Shown here piece by piece: positions 44,001 to 57,200 of a stretch of DNA of 64,000 bases. The stretch lies in contig ML976730.1 in assembly GCA_010015655.1 (NCBI GenBank), positions 126,703-190,702 of the forward strand, given 5' to 3'. Position 1 is the first letter of the stretch. Every line of letters begins with the position of its first letter. Origin of the DNA: Bimuria novae-zelandiae CBS 107.79 (lineage: Eukaryota; Ascomycota; Dothideomycetes; Pleosporales; Didymosphaeriaceae). A program made the position numbers and the translations under genes. The notes under the pieces are model-generated. The model was not told the DNA's origin, made no database searches, and worked only from the letters and a program-made list of their open reading frames with translations.

Positions 44001-45850
44001 TGCTTTGTAAGTTTTAATTCGACATATACGCTATAAAAGTCGCTATCTTTGCCTTTTACTCACAAGCCTTCCACATAGTTAACTAGCTTCTTAATTACCT
44101 TCTTGCTAGGATGACCCTAGGTGCTGTGCGCTATCTTGTAGTTAACTATATAATTACGTTAAGGATCCTTTAAAGGTTAGTAGGTAGTGCTAAAGGATAA
44201 TAATAGGCGTATATCTAGGCGACGGCTGGTATTAGCGTCAACCAGCTAGTAGCTATTATTATACTCTAGTTATGCAATAATAGTTTTCTTGCTAACTTTA
44301 TATAGTAAATCTTATCCTAAGTTAAAGTAGATCTAACTCGAGCGACAGCGTGCTAAGCCTATAAGGCTTATTAAGAAGCCTTTAACTAAGGCAACGTGTG
44401 TTAGGACAATAGGTAATAGTCCTCTTAGTATTTTTATAGTTAGCTTCATGCTGCCCTATGCAGTAATCTTAATACGGCCTATTCCTGCTCCTACAAAGTC
44501 GTTGGCACTGGCCTTATACTCTCTTGTCTATTTAGGCCAGGACTCAGTGTTAATAATGTAAGTATTCAAACCAGGATTAAGTATAAATTAGTTACTTAAT
44601 AAGTCGTAGCTACTAACATCGTTAAGCGTCGATAGAGCTACTAACTCCTTAGTAGGTTTAATACTATTATTAAGTATTAGATCCTTATTACGTTTATTAC
44701 GCTTGTCGTGCTCGTCGTGCTCGTTAACTATAATAGTATTAAATACTATATATTATGCGGTGTAGGTTAATAGATTAGAAGGAGGCTTGCCATCGTTAAT
44801 AGTAACTACAGGCTTAGAGTTTAACTAAGTTGCCTTTTAGTCCTGTATAGCTTTCTCTATCCTCGCTTTTAAGCTTAGATTCTTAGCAAAGGCTACAGCT
44901 ACTTTCTTACTAGCTTCTTTATTATTATATCCTTAGGGTTGGTTAGGAGCGTTGGGGTTTATTAACTAGTACTTAGACTATAAGTGTCTCTTGCCATAGA
45001 GGCATATACCACTTCGAGAAGGTTTATTACTTTATAATATTATTAGCTTTACTATCTCTAGCTCTGCCGCGTGTGCACTAAAGCCTATACTAATTAGGCG
45101 TGTACGCTTTAGATATGCTAAGAACTTAGCAACGTAGTCTTCTACTAATAGGACTTTTATACTAAGCCTCTCTTTTTAGATCAGGTCTCGCAGACCTACC
45201 GTTCCGTATTCGGGGTTAATTATCTTGCAGGCAACTAGGAAGTCCTCCTACGCACGAATATCCTTAGTCTCTAAAAGCTTAATAGCCTTATACTAGCTAG
45301 TAACCTCAATCTAATATTAAAGCCATTCTTTAACCTTTCTGCCCTTTGGCGGTGTCTAAAGATCCTTGTATTTTACTATTAAATCGCGACAACGCGTCGC
45401 ATCTAATAGTGCGAGATATTTCTTAAAGGTCGTAAGTTATTAGTGCGGCGTATTCTTGTCCTTAATTAGGTATATGTAATGCGCTGCTATTGTCTTACTA
45501 ATCTTAAAGTTAAAGTTTACTAGAGCCTTAAGCTAACGCTTATACTCTAGATCCTTCTTTTCTTATTACTTATACGCCTAACGATAGTCGGCTCGCTGCT
45601 TAGTGTTTAAGCTAGTAAATAATATAGCTTATTAGTCGTAGTTGCTTAGCTAAGGCTCCGTTAGCTCCTCTAGCTAGGGTAGTTAGTCTATTACAATATC
45701 TAGATTAACGTATTTCTAGAGTTAGTTCTTTTGTGCCGTATTCTTGCGAATAAATAGCTATTTATGCTAATCCTCTAATTAGCTAAGGACGATCGTTACC
45801 CGAGTGACTATTAGGTCTAACTTAGTTGTTATCGTGCTCGTAGGTACTCT
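41050..45850 (-). pseudogene. Copia-2 gag-pol polyprotein remnant
   Basis: Read on the minus strand from about 45850: Gag-like sequence, then integrase. A stop-free 115-codon piece at 43447-43100 contains LRLIGCRVYIQNL and the IFRIWLLTKDRVIRARDV block typical of the Copia integrase C-terminus. RT follows, with IKPVPGFPCVYTNK and LFVYVNDIVMAF (the YVDD active site changed to YVND near 42060). The RNase H end is recognisable by ADGMTKMLPRQKHAEFVRQL near 41110. Many RIP stops occur elsewhere. The mutated RT active site adds to the inactivation. Confidence 0.85.
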
Positions 45851-45914
45851 ACTCTATGTGTAAGTATGTAATAAGTTAGGTGAGTGAGATCCCGTCGCAA
45901 TCTGGGCTTATAAC

Positions 45915-46078
45915 TATAGCAGTTGTTGCTGCAAAGCGAAAGTCGGGAAAAACACTAATTTGATTGTATGTGTGTAGTAGCTAAGATATATACTGCTAGG
46001 TAGGCTAGGCAGCAGTAAATGAGTGTAGGCAGCAATGAGCTAGCATAGGCAATAATGAACAATCCGAATACCGTTACA
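45915..46078 (-). repeat. Copia-2 LTR (5' LTR of the minus-strand element)
   Basis: 164 bp; in plus orientation it starts TATAGCAGTTG (TG mutated to TA) and ends CCGTTACA, then the AAAAT duplication. Confidence 0.9.
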
Positions 46079-47666
46079 AAAATATTAATTGATATATTGA
46101 AACTTGATTGATATTTTGTACTTAAAATTAAATTTCAGAGTAAGAACTATTTTTTACCTCTATAGTAGTAGAAATAATTCTATGTTTAAGCTATACTTAG
46201 TTATAGCCTGCTAAGCCTTTCTTCTAAACTCAATCGCGTACTTTCTTAGCTAAACTATTATTACTACCACGTAGCCTACTAGCATACATAATATACGCGT
46301 TGTTTAGTATAATCTATCTATTTATAAATAATTTTTAATACCTCTTATCTTAGCTAAACGCGTAGCTAAGGCAGCTAACACGCTATTTAAACGCGCTAAA
46401 CGTAACCGCAAACCTACACTCAAAGCCCGCGAGGGCGATGGCACGCAGCAACCGAAGCCTGTATGCCTAGGTACCCCACCGCCTACATAGCCTACAGGGC
46501 CGCCAAACGAGACACTTGCACTACCGACCGACACTACTTCTCCGCGGTATAAGCTATTCATAGTAGCCTCACAAGCCACGAAAGACGCGCTATTTAAGCA
46601 AAGGCTACTTAACCTAGTGCTAGAGTCTAATATAGTGCGCCCTAGAGGAGTGTCAATAGCGGCTATAGAGGCAACGACAGACCTATACATTAACGATATT
46701 AACGTAGGGCTTTACTCTAGCCTTATTAACAACATAGATAACGTGGACTTTGCGCGATTACCTGGCTATTATAAACTTATTACTATAATAAAGTAAGGCT
46801 GGAGTTAGATATTTAAGCATAACTACCGTATAGCTAAACTATTAAACTTAATAGAGGCCTGGTGGCTCTATAAATACTACTATTAATATAAGAGGTCTAG
46901 CAGCATCTTTAAGGTTATAACGTTAACCTTTGCTACTAATACACACTTAGCTTAAATAATACCTAACTATTAGCTTAATAAGGATAGCCTAATACCTCCA
47001 CCTACACGCTTATTACCTTAAGGGTAGTTAACACTCGCACTTGCGCAAGGCCGCGGTATTAAAATCTTTTAGGAGGTTACTAATAAGCTTAGTTACTTTA
47101 ACGTACACGGGTTTTAATTATAGGCTATACTATAGCTTGTTAATAATAACCACCCCTTTCGCGAGTTCGAGAACCCTGCCTTTTAAGCCATGCTACGATT
47201 TGCCAACCCTGTAGCTAAAGACGCGCTATGGAGGAGTCGTACAAGTATGGCAACCTTTATAATAAAGCTATACTACTAGCTAAAGCCACAGGTTATAAAA
47301 GACCTGTCTCAGGCTTGCAGCAAAATACACATAAGCTTTAACAGGTAGACTATAAAAGGCGGACATCGCAGCTTCTTTAGTATTGTTACTTACTACGCTA
47401 ACAAAGCTAGAGAAGTAAAGGACTTACCTATCGCGCTCTCCTAGCTTAGTAGTGCTTATACTAGCAAGAGGATAGCAGAGCTAGTTGCTAGGATTCTATA
47501 GTTATTTAGCATAGATAATAGTAACCTTAGCTACTTTATACTTAATAATGCGCACGCTAACAACACGGCTATATAAAAACTTAGCATATTATTTAGCTTC
47601 TTATCTAGTAATTGTCGCCTCCGCTGTGCTCCTTATACACTTAATCTTATTAGTTAAAATATTATG

Positions 47667-47866
47667 TGTCGGTATACACATATCCCATCGCCTGAGGCTG
47701 CTTAATGCTGCCCAACGTACCGCCTCGATCCTACTTTGGTCCGACTCGCACCGAGCCCATGTATACCTTCGTAGCACCCACGTTCATAGATAGAATATAC
47801 TAATAGTAATATACAAGACATTTGTTACTATTATTACCCGTACGATTGTACAAAGACCTACTAATA
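47667..47866 (+). repeat. Copia-3 left LTR
   Basis: 200 bp from TGTCGGTATACAC to GACCTACTAATA. The inner end CAACA is mutated to AATA in this copy. Confidence 0.9.
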
Positions 47867-47999
47867 CTAATTAGTAATTGCATGGTAGTTATAGACAGTT
47901 AGGTTAAAAGAGACAGATCCTGTAGCCCCGCGCGTTCCCTAGTTATCTATATTAGCAACGGAGTTATCTATGCTAAGTTTACTATTAGCTGTATCAGGC

Positions 48000-50900
48000 G
48001 TCTTATCTAGCTTAAGACTAACCGTTCTAGCTGTATTAGAGCGTTTTAAGACGTAGTCTATATACGCACTAACCCCTATTTAGTTACGCTTAACCCGTGT
48101 ATAATCTAAGACTACTAATAAGTCCCTAGCGAACACAGCTAGCACGATACGCGTTAATAATAATAAATAGCGAAAGAAATAGCTAGTAGCAATAGAGGCT
48201 GCACGCTTATACAAGAGGAGTTGCTAGAAACTACTAATCTAAAGGCAAGAGAGTGGCGTTACATTAATTTAAAGATCTAGGACGATAAGATCGTAGCCCT
48301 AGATAATAAGGTAAACATAACTATAGCAACGATGTACATCGCGCGTGTAATCGCGGACTACATAGATTAGCCTATAGCAGATACAGAGCTCTTTAGTAAG
48401 TTCTATCAGGACTTTAAAGGATAAAATAAAGCCATGTTCCGGCGTACGCATATAGTATACACTAAGAAACTAAAGTAGATTCTCCGCTTTAAGGGCGTGT
48501 ACACTAGTCGTGTTAACATGTCGCTAAGTAAAGCTATGGCTAAATTACTACGCATAGAGGATTGCCTAAAATAGCTAGATAATTAGTTCTAATCTACTAC
48601 CTTTAACAAGCGGTCAGCCGCGTATATACTATAAGAGCGGATAATACTAAGACAATACACTACAGGATTAGTATAACCCACGAACGTAGGGACAGCAGGT
48701 TAAACCTAGAGCTAAACCTCTATAAGGGCAGGAGACTAGGACGCAGAGGATTAAAGAACCTACGCTTAAGATAAGACACGTATCTAGGATTAAGCTAGTT
48801 AATAATTAGATTAAGGATAACAACTTGCAGAACCACTTATAGAAATAATTAAATAGACACTACGGGCGGACTAGCGACAGCAAAGTTAATAACCTCTTTT
48901 TTTATATAATAACTTTAATAGATTCCGCGAATACACACCAGCATACCTATAATGTTTAAAAGGACAAAGCGTCCCTCTAATTATGCCCTTAGGTGACACA
49001 GACCCGTACAGGGCAATTCCCCCAATCGAGTTTAGCAACGAGAAACTGGATCTAAAGACAATTAATATCTTTACTAAGATATGGGACCGTGAGAAGAATA
49101 TCTACTATTACGCAGACATCTAACCAGACCAATTCTATATAGTCTTTTCGCGGATCCTGGAAGGCCGTGCACAGGAGTATTACCTCCACTTTATTAATTA
49201 GTGGACGGACACATTCCTAACTATGTACACAAAGCTAAAGAACCACTTTGATATAGATATTAATTATAGCCACTACTACGCGGACTAGACAACGATATCT
49301 TTTATTAAAGTCTATAAGGAGAACCCTAACAAGACACCCTATAAGGTCCTTAACATTATGCTAGACAAGCTCTAGTTGTGTTAGAGGGCTCTTGGCTAGC
49401 AGTACATAGGAGAATATACGCTCTAAACGACTGTAATCACAGCATGCTAGGGTGTTAAAGAGTTTGCGATGGCGCTCTACAGGCCGTCCCTAAAGTGTAA
49501 GGTCCTGTTTAGAGATCTACAATCTTCGATCGAAAACTCGCTTGCTATAACTACCTCTGTTAACTTTACTAAGACAGACTATAATAACTAGTACTACTTA
49601 GACTATTAATATACTATTAACAGCTTTAAAAGAACGTAAAAGAATTATAACTTATAGAGTGCACGAGGCAAGTTTATTAGTAAACGTAGCTAACCTTAGT
49701 AGCGTTCTAGAGACAACCTATAGACCAACACACGAAGCGACAAGAAGTGCTATATCTACGGCAAGATAGGTTATTAGTCTACGAACTATACGCTTAAGGA
49801 AAGAAGGCGATCTAAAGCATAGTATATTACACACTATAATATTATAGGTAAGTAGATAGAATTTATAACATTCCTTGTTGCGTATAAAGGGGAAGAAGTT
49901 AACTAGTTTTTTAAAAAGGAGCAAGAGGAAGAGGAAGAGGAAGAGGACTAGAGACTAGTAGTTAAGTACCTTATAGATTAGGCTTTTATACACTAGGTAA
50001 CCGGAGATAACGTCTATAGGTATAAGGAACCTACAACGCTAGTAACGCAGTTCCTTATTAAGGACCGCTACTTATAAGTTACGTACTAGGGTATTCTCCC
50101 TGACACTAGTGCCTCCAACGTATTAACAGCTAGAAAGGAGCAATTTCAGGCGCTCTAAACTAAGGATCCTATAGTAACTTTAGACATGTTTACTACTAGA
50201 AACGCATTAGTTTAATTTGGTAAAGAAAGTATTACTATATTAATTAGAACCGCGCACGTGCGTATAGAGATTAAAAAGATTAAATTTAAGATTTTAGACG
50301 TACTAATTTTATTCCTCCTTTATTTAAAAGACATGGATTGGTTGCACGTATACTTTAATAATACCACAGATTAGCTAGTACAAGGGAAAGTAACCTTCCT
50401 AGTAATTCGTAAATAGGGATATCTATAGTTCTACCTAAGCAAGGCAGAGCACGCGCGGGTATTCCTTATAGAAACTAAGCTCTAACGTCTATATTAGAGG
50501 TTTAGGCACCTGGCTATTAAACGGCTAATATAACTACTTAAACATGCAGGGCATAATAACGTGAATAAATAGCTACTCCGCGAAATCTAAAAGTTATGCC
50601 ACTATTACTAAGCACACGATTAAGCGCCACGACGATTTAAATTCTAGTTAAAAGATAACTAGGAATTTAACTTTAAGATTTTCGTAGACGTAATATACCT
50701 AAGTGGGAAGCCAGTGCTTTACGTAATTAATTTAGCTACGACCTTTAATAGCGCTCGATTTCTACGATCTATGAGTGCGAAAGACACCTAGGAGGTAATC
50801 CGTTTACTATAGATTAATACGTACTAAGGGCCGCTAGACATTATTACTCACGACGCAGGTACTAACTTCGCATTTATTAAGTTTAAATCTAAGGTAAAGA

Positions 50901-53190
50901 TTATAGGAATCACCTGCAAATAAGTGCTGGTAGAGGCTTACTAGTCTATTAGTAAGGTAAAAAGGTACTATACACCTCTTAGACGCGCGTACAAGATCAT
51001 GAGGGCAGAGCTTGACTCTAGCACTAGCGACGTTATAGTGCTACAGATAGCAGTTAAGGCCATTAACGACACCGCTGGCCTAGACGGACTTGTACCCACG
51101 CTACTCGTCTTCGGCGCATACCCTCGGGTATCCATGGACTCGCCACCATTACCATCGACAATACGTCGCGCTGAAGCAATCCAGAAAGCGATAAAGGCGC
51201 TGCGAAGGGCCGTAGCAGAACGTGCAGTAAGTAACGCACTTAATACTAAAAATAGGCTAAATATAAATAAGTTACTCTTACTACCTCTACAGAGTGAGGT
51301 AATAGTATGGCGTAAGAAGAATAAATGGTAAGGGCCGTATAAGGTTATTAATATAAAAGATCACGATGTTACTATAGACATAATTAATAGCCTAATAACG
51401 TTCTAATCCATAGTTATAAAACCTTACTACTAAGACACGACTATAGACGTGATTCTAGTTATAGATAAAGGGGAAGGACTAATTACTACTAAATAGTAGC
51501 CGCTAGTAGCTATATAGCCAACCTAGCCACGCAAGCGGGGCCGCCCGCCTAGATCTAAGAATAAGCGTATAGTGTAATACCTAACGAGGAAGGAGAAGGA
51601 CAATTACGCCCTAGCTATTAAGCTACGCAATAACGGCGTGATTAACACCCTAGGCGCCCCTTTTAAAGTATCTAACTAGAAAGAAATTAATAACCTTATT
51701 AGCCGTAGAGTGTTTAGTTTTAAGCTATTTAACCTAACTATATATAATAGGCATTGTATCTTTAAGTCGCGCATAGTTCGCGAAGTTAAAGGCAAGACTA
51801 TAGTCCTATATAAGAAATTACGACTTATTATTTAAGGCTATAATAATAAGGGCAAATATAAAATCCTAACGTAGTTGCTAACTATCTAACGAGCTAGTTA
51901 GCGCTTAATACTAGCCTTGGCACCCGCATTGCTCACTAAAGGCATGTCTATAGAACTACGCGATATCACACAGGCATACCTATAGGCATAAACTAAGCTA
52001 TTCCGCACGATTTTAGCGCACCTGCCTAAGGAGCTTATAATAAAGTATTCTAAGGGTACGATTATTCGCGTAATTAAGCCACTATATAGAATTACAGAGG
52101 CAAGAGTTTACTAGTTTACTACGTACTAAGGACACTACTGCAAAGAGCTCGACATGGCTACATCTACGTATAATCTATGCCTCTTAATCACGAACGGAGA
52201 ACCAGAAACGTTTAGTATAGTAGGTCTATAAATAGATAATACGCTTGCAATTGTAACACCTATATTCTCTAGCGCAAAGGACGCTGCGCTCTAGAAAGCC
52301 AACTTTTAAGCTAAGCTAAAGGAGAGACTATCTAAAGAGGTACTACTAGAGTTTAATAAATACACCTTTACGTTGCGTAGAGACGCTATTTAACTAACGC
52401 AGAAGGGGTAAGGAGCTAAAATTAATACTATTAATTTAAAGGTAGTAGACTAAGTATAGAGATATATAGAGCAGCGCGCGCGCGGCGCGTATATTACTTT
52501 TATCTACTAACCTAAAGTATCTTTTAACCTTTCCGTGGCTGCGCAAATATAGCAACCTATGGACACGGACTATAGGAAACTTAACCACTAACTAAAGTAG
52601 TAAGCTAAGAACTTGTAGCGAGGATTGTAGTATATTCCCCTTAACCTTACTATAGCTAAATTAATAGTATTTACGGATAGTTCTTTTGTAAATAACTAAG
52701 ACCTTAGCTTATAGCTAGGGTACCTACTTATCCTTATTAATAAGTCTGGTAGACAAGATAATACGTTCGACATATATAGCAACGTAATCTATTAGAGTTT
52801 AACTAAATATAAACGCGTCACTAGAAGCGTCCTAGCATTAGAGATATATAGTATAGTTAGTAGCGTTAACATTGCTATCGCTATCTTAACAACACTTAAG
52901 ATAATTATAGAACGCCTAGGTCTACCGTCGATCCCACTCGTTGTATATATAGACTTATACTTACTGTATAAGTGCCTCGTCAAACTTGGCACCACGAATA
53001 AGAAGCGCCTAATAATTAACATTATAGCACTCCGCCAGTCGTACGAGCGCCGTGAGATCGCGGAGATCTAATAGATTAATAGTAAAGATAACCCTGCGGA
53101 CGCACTTACGAAAGCCACGCCAAATCGCGCACTTAAACGATTTATTAATAGTAATATGCTATTAATACGAGTAGAGGGATCTGTGCAGCG
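48000..53190 (+). pseudogene. Copia-3 gag-pol polyprotein remnant
   Basis: A Gag-like region at about 48960-49800 includes IEFSNEKLDLKTINIF and ILEGRAQEYYLHFIN. Protease remnants lie near 50100 (LPDTSASNV). Integrase spans about 50580-51400 and includes a stop-free 110-codon piece at 50999-51331 (AVKAINDTAGLDGLVPTLL). RT is at about 51780-52300 and RNase H at about 52660-53090, the latter ending NPADALTKATP-like near 53100. The integrase is clearly related to that of Copia-1 but not the same family. Reading depends on ignoring many TAG/TAA codons. Confidence 0.82.
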
Positions 53191-53230
53191 ACCTACGGAA
53201 TAGTGTGCTATAATAATAAAAGGTTACTAG

Positions 53231-53430
53231 TGTTAGTATACACATATCCTATCGCCTAAGGCTACTTAATGCTGCCCAACGTACCGCCTCGATCCTACTT
53301 TGGTCCGACTCGCACTGAGCCCATGTATACCTTCGTAGCACCCACGTTTATAGATAGAATATACTAATAGCAATATACAAGACATTCGTTACTGTTATCA
53401 CCCGTACGATCGTACAAAGGCCTACCAACA
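53231..53430 (+). repeat. Copia-3 right LTR
   Basis: 200 bp from TGTTAGTATACAC to GGCCTACCAACA, followed by TTATG. Confidence 0.9.
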
Positions 53431-54049
53431 TTATGTTTGGCAAGGACAGCGACGCCTACAATAACACTACTAATAATATAGAAAAAGAAGAGTTTTATAT
53501 AGCAGAGTGGCAGAAAGATGGCCCACTTAGTATGTTTCTAGATATCGTTAATCACATTAATACGCCTAAATAATACGACCTCTTCTATCGCTACTAACGT
53601 TAATCGCATAAAGACCTTCCTATACACGCTAAACTTAAGCTATATAAGCTAGTACGCCTAGTTATTACGCGTTAAAATAGCTTTAGTAGCGCGTTTAAGC
53701 GTGGTATACTACTCTAGTCTACCTTTCACGCGTATACTACCTATTATGTTAAAGAGACTAAGATAGCTAATAGCCACGCTTAGTAGCGTAGTAGCTAGCT
53801 ACTAAAGGTGCCGCGATAGATGCGATCTAGTAGGCTTACCTCTACTAATTAGGTAGTAATAACTAAATACGTTGCTATCTTGCAGCCCCTGAAGTTGGCT
53901 ACTAATCGCTTACAAGGTCGTGGTAAAACTAGCAGGTTTAGTGCACTCTATAAGGTACTTTCTATGTTTAAAATATTAATTAATAAGTATAAAGCACGCT
54001 TACTGCTATATAAGAGTGTTAACTACGAGCACGAAACTACACCTAAAGA

Positions 54050-54201
54050 TATTAGAGTGGAATACGATATCACATGATATCACCAACCTAATGTAGACTA
54101 GTTGCTAATCATGATTCTGCTACTTAAGCAGTTTCTCTATTCAGCTTGTTATAATTAACTTAGTTACTTATTCCTACTTGCTACCCATCTTATCCCTTAT
54201 A
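54050..54201 (+). repeat. Copia-4 left LTR
   Basis: 152 bp starting TATTAGAGTGG (TG mutated to TA) and ending TATCCCTTATA. Confidence 0.88.
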
Positions 54202-54279
54202 GTTATAAGCCCGGCCTACGCTTAATCTAACTATAGTTTACCTACTTACTACGCACACGCTTTCCACGACGGAGATTAA

Positions 54280-57200
54280 CTTAATAAGCTCTAGTTTGCT
54301 ATAATAAGTAATAAGGAGGACAAGCTAATTATTAAGGAAATAATTATCCTTAACAAGCTAAGCGATTGGTCGAAGTGGATCTTTCTACGAAAGAGGACCG
54401 CTGAGGCATATAAGATCTGGGATTATTACAACCCAGATTTGGCAGTAGATACTGTCAAGAAGATCTACGGTGAAAAACCTAAGGAGTGGCTACTACGCTC
54501 ATTTAAAAAGGTCACACCTAACAAGAATTTAAGTATTGTCCAGGGCGACAATAATATTAAACCTGACGAACTTATAAGACCTAAACGAGAGGACTACACC
54601 TTCTAGCATAGGTTCTACGCAACAAAGCTGGTAGCCTAGCAAAAGAAGGAGAACGCTCTTAATAACTTAACACGGGAGATTACAAGGATAATCGCCAGCA
54701 GGCATATCCTAGTTATTAAGAATGCTAAAACACTGTATAAATAGCTTACATAACTTAAGAAGATATTCTACATGTTAGTAGTAGAGCGCAAGTATAAGTT
54801 GCTTAAGCAGTATAATAAGATTAAGAAGGTTCTATAATAATAAAAAATAGATGCTTAGTACGAGAGCTATATCACTATCCTTTGTAATATAATTAAACTA
54901 AAGCTACCTAAGGTCTAGGACTATCGCGCATAGCAGGACTTTCTCCACGTAATTAAGGGAATTAACAAGTCCTTTATCACGCACGAAGTTCAGGAGATTA
55001 CGCGAGCTAAGATAAATAGAACACCTTATATAGGTCCTGTAGAACTAGTGAAGAACTATTAACGCTTTCGACGCACTATGAACCCTATTACGTTAGCACT
55101 AGGAACATACGCGGTTCTAGGCCAACCAAATACCGCCCCTAACACCAAACGTACAGTCACCTGCATTTGCAGAGAATAACACTTATTTAAGTAGTGCTGC
55201 TATGTGGTGCCTTGTCTCTAACCTACTGGATGGAGGCCCGACCCAGCTGTTTCAGCCGAGTTTAACAGAGTAAGGAAATTAGGCAAAGGCAACCCTCTAA
55301 GCGCAGCTCTATTTATAGCTAAGAAGAAAGCTAGCGAAAAAGTAACTACTACTAACAAAAATTCTGCCAACAAGAATAATTTCTTACTAGACACTAGACA
55401 TCCTCTATTAAACGCGCAAAACTCAACAGGAGTAGTTATATAATAGCAAGATAGCTAGAATGTAGCTTAGATTATTACTCTACTTAGTGTAGCTGCTATT
55501 CAGCAGCCTCCACTATTAATTAATAAGTGGATTCTTGATCCAGGATCTAATCTTCACGTTACGAACCATCGACTAAAGACCTAGGAGAAGATCTAAAACG
55601 GGCACTTAGATAATATCCTGCTAGCGGGCACGTAAGCCCTGCAGATACATAAGTAGGGAAACGTTAAGTTGCTTGTTAATACTCCCACCAGCGAACGTTA
55701 AGTAACTATTATATAGGTAGTACTTATCCCCACGTTCTTCACGTTAGTAGTGTCACTATCTCGCTGTCAATCAGTTAGTATTAAGTTTAACTCAGGACGT
55801 AGCTATCTCTATCTAAGGAGCGCTCTAATAGACATATTCTACATACTTAATAAGCAGGGTGGCTATTAGGTTATAGACTCTAACAAGGTAACACGTCCGA
55901 ACGCATTAGAGTTATACATATTTATAATTTAGTTAAAGTTAGCCAAGCCAAGCCATGTGGAGCGAAAGCCTCTACAAGTTACACCTGCAGAAGCGCATTA
56001 GATGCTAGCTCACGTAGGGCAATACGCGATTAAACACCTAGAGCAGGTAGTAGATGGCATTAAGCTTGCTACTAGGCCTAGAGCTCCGCTGTAGAAGGAG
56101 TGCGAGGAGTGTATCAACTCTAAGCTCTTAAAAATTATTAGTTAACGCCCTTAACGCGAGCCTGCAACCTAGCCCTTTAAATAAATTAGCATTAACCTTA
56201 TATAGCTTAGAAAGACTGGTGAAGCTTGCTATAATAGGGATAAATAGCTATTACACGCTGTGTGTTAATATAGCAGATACTATTTAGGGAAGACTCTTCG
56301 TGACAAGACAAAAGCCACCCTTACACGTACTGTTCGACAAATGCTGGCATAGATATATACCTAATTTAACGCCATTATTATATATATTCGTTATAACAAC
56401 GAAAAGGGTTTTGCTAATCTATAGGATATCTTTAAAGACCTAGGCATCGCAGTTAAGCCTCGTGCTATTAGAGCGAAAGAAATAACTAGCCTTACTAAAA
56501 AGGCTAGCAATCTCATTATTATAATAGCTAGGATCTTGCGAATTACAGCATATTTGCCTAAGACGCTAATAAACAAGCTGTGCCTGACGGCCATGTACAT
56601 GCTTAATTAATTACTAATAGAAGCTACTAGGTAGAAGACGCCCTATAAAGTTATACGCAAGGTGAAGCCATCTCTAGCGTACGTAGACGTTATTAGAGCG
56701 AAGGCTCTATTTCAAGATACGAAAGTAGCCAAAGGTGATAAGCTTGAATCGCGAGCAATCACTAGATAGCTGGTTAAATACGAAGGAACAAACATCTTTC
56801 GCATCTGGGTCCCAGGAAGCGATAGGGTTGTTCGAACCCGAGACGTCGTTTTCCTACGGCAATGGTACTCTCCGCTGGAATCTCAGCTTTTGACTAAGGA
56901 GGAACAACATGTGGTTACTATCCTTAATATTAACTCATCGGACGAGGAAGAAGACCCTGTTATTAAGCAGATCTATTGTAATATAACACTTTATTAACCG
57001 ACAGTTAAGGATGCTGCTAAAGAAGAAAAGGCTATTAAGTAGGATAAGGCTAAAGTGCAAATTTAAAAGGAGGCTATTAAGCAGGATAAGGCTAAAGTGC
57101 AAATTTAGCAGGAAGCTGCTAGAGGACTACCTACACCTTAAGAAACGCTAGCACTGATTACTCCAGATTAATCAGCCTTAACACGTACTTAACTAAAAGG

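Larger units (their letters stand above)
40820..46078 (-). mobile_element. Copia-2, complete LTR retrotransposon, minus orientation
   Basis: The 5259-bp element has 164-bp LTRs and a perfect AAAAT duplication (40815-40819 and 46079-46083). Orientation is shown by the coding strand and by a polypurine tract (GGATGAGGGGGTG on the minus strand) next to the LTR at 40984. The first bases inside the other LTR (minus strand GTTATAAGCCCAG) are a probable primer-binding site. It is inserted in the subterminal region of hAT-4. Heavily RIPped in the middle. Confidence 0.93.
47667..53430 (+). mobile_element. Copia-3, complete LTR retrotransposon
   Basis: The 5764-bp element has 200-bp LTRs at 47667-47866 and 53231-53430 and a perfect TTATG duplication (47662-47666 and 53431-53435). 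It is inserted in the hAT-4 transposase just after its RRLRC-like block. The primer-binding-site sequence after the left LTR (CTAATTAGTAATTGC) corresponds to that of Copia-1 after RIP. Heavily mutated. Confidence 0.93.

Noticed and set aside
46322..46690. 122-codon minus-strand ORF
   Set aside because: Antisense to the N-terminal part of the hAT-4 transposase, with no recognisable domain.
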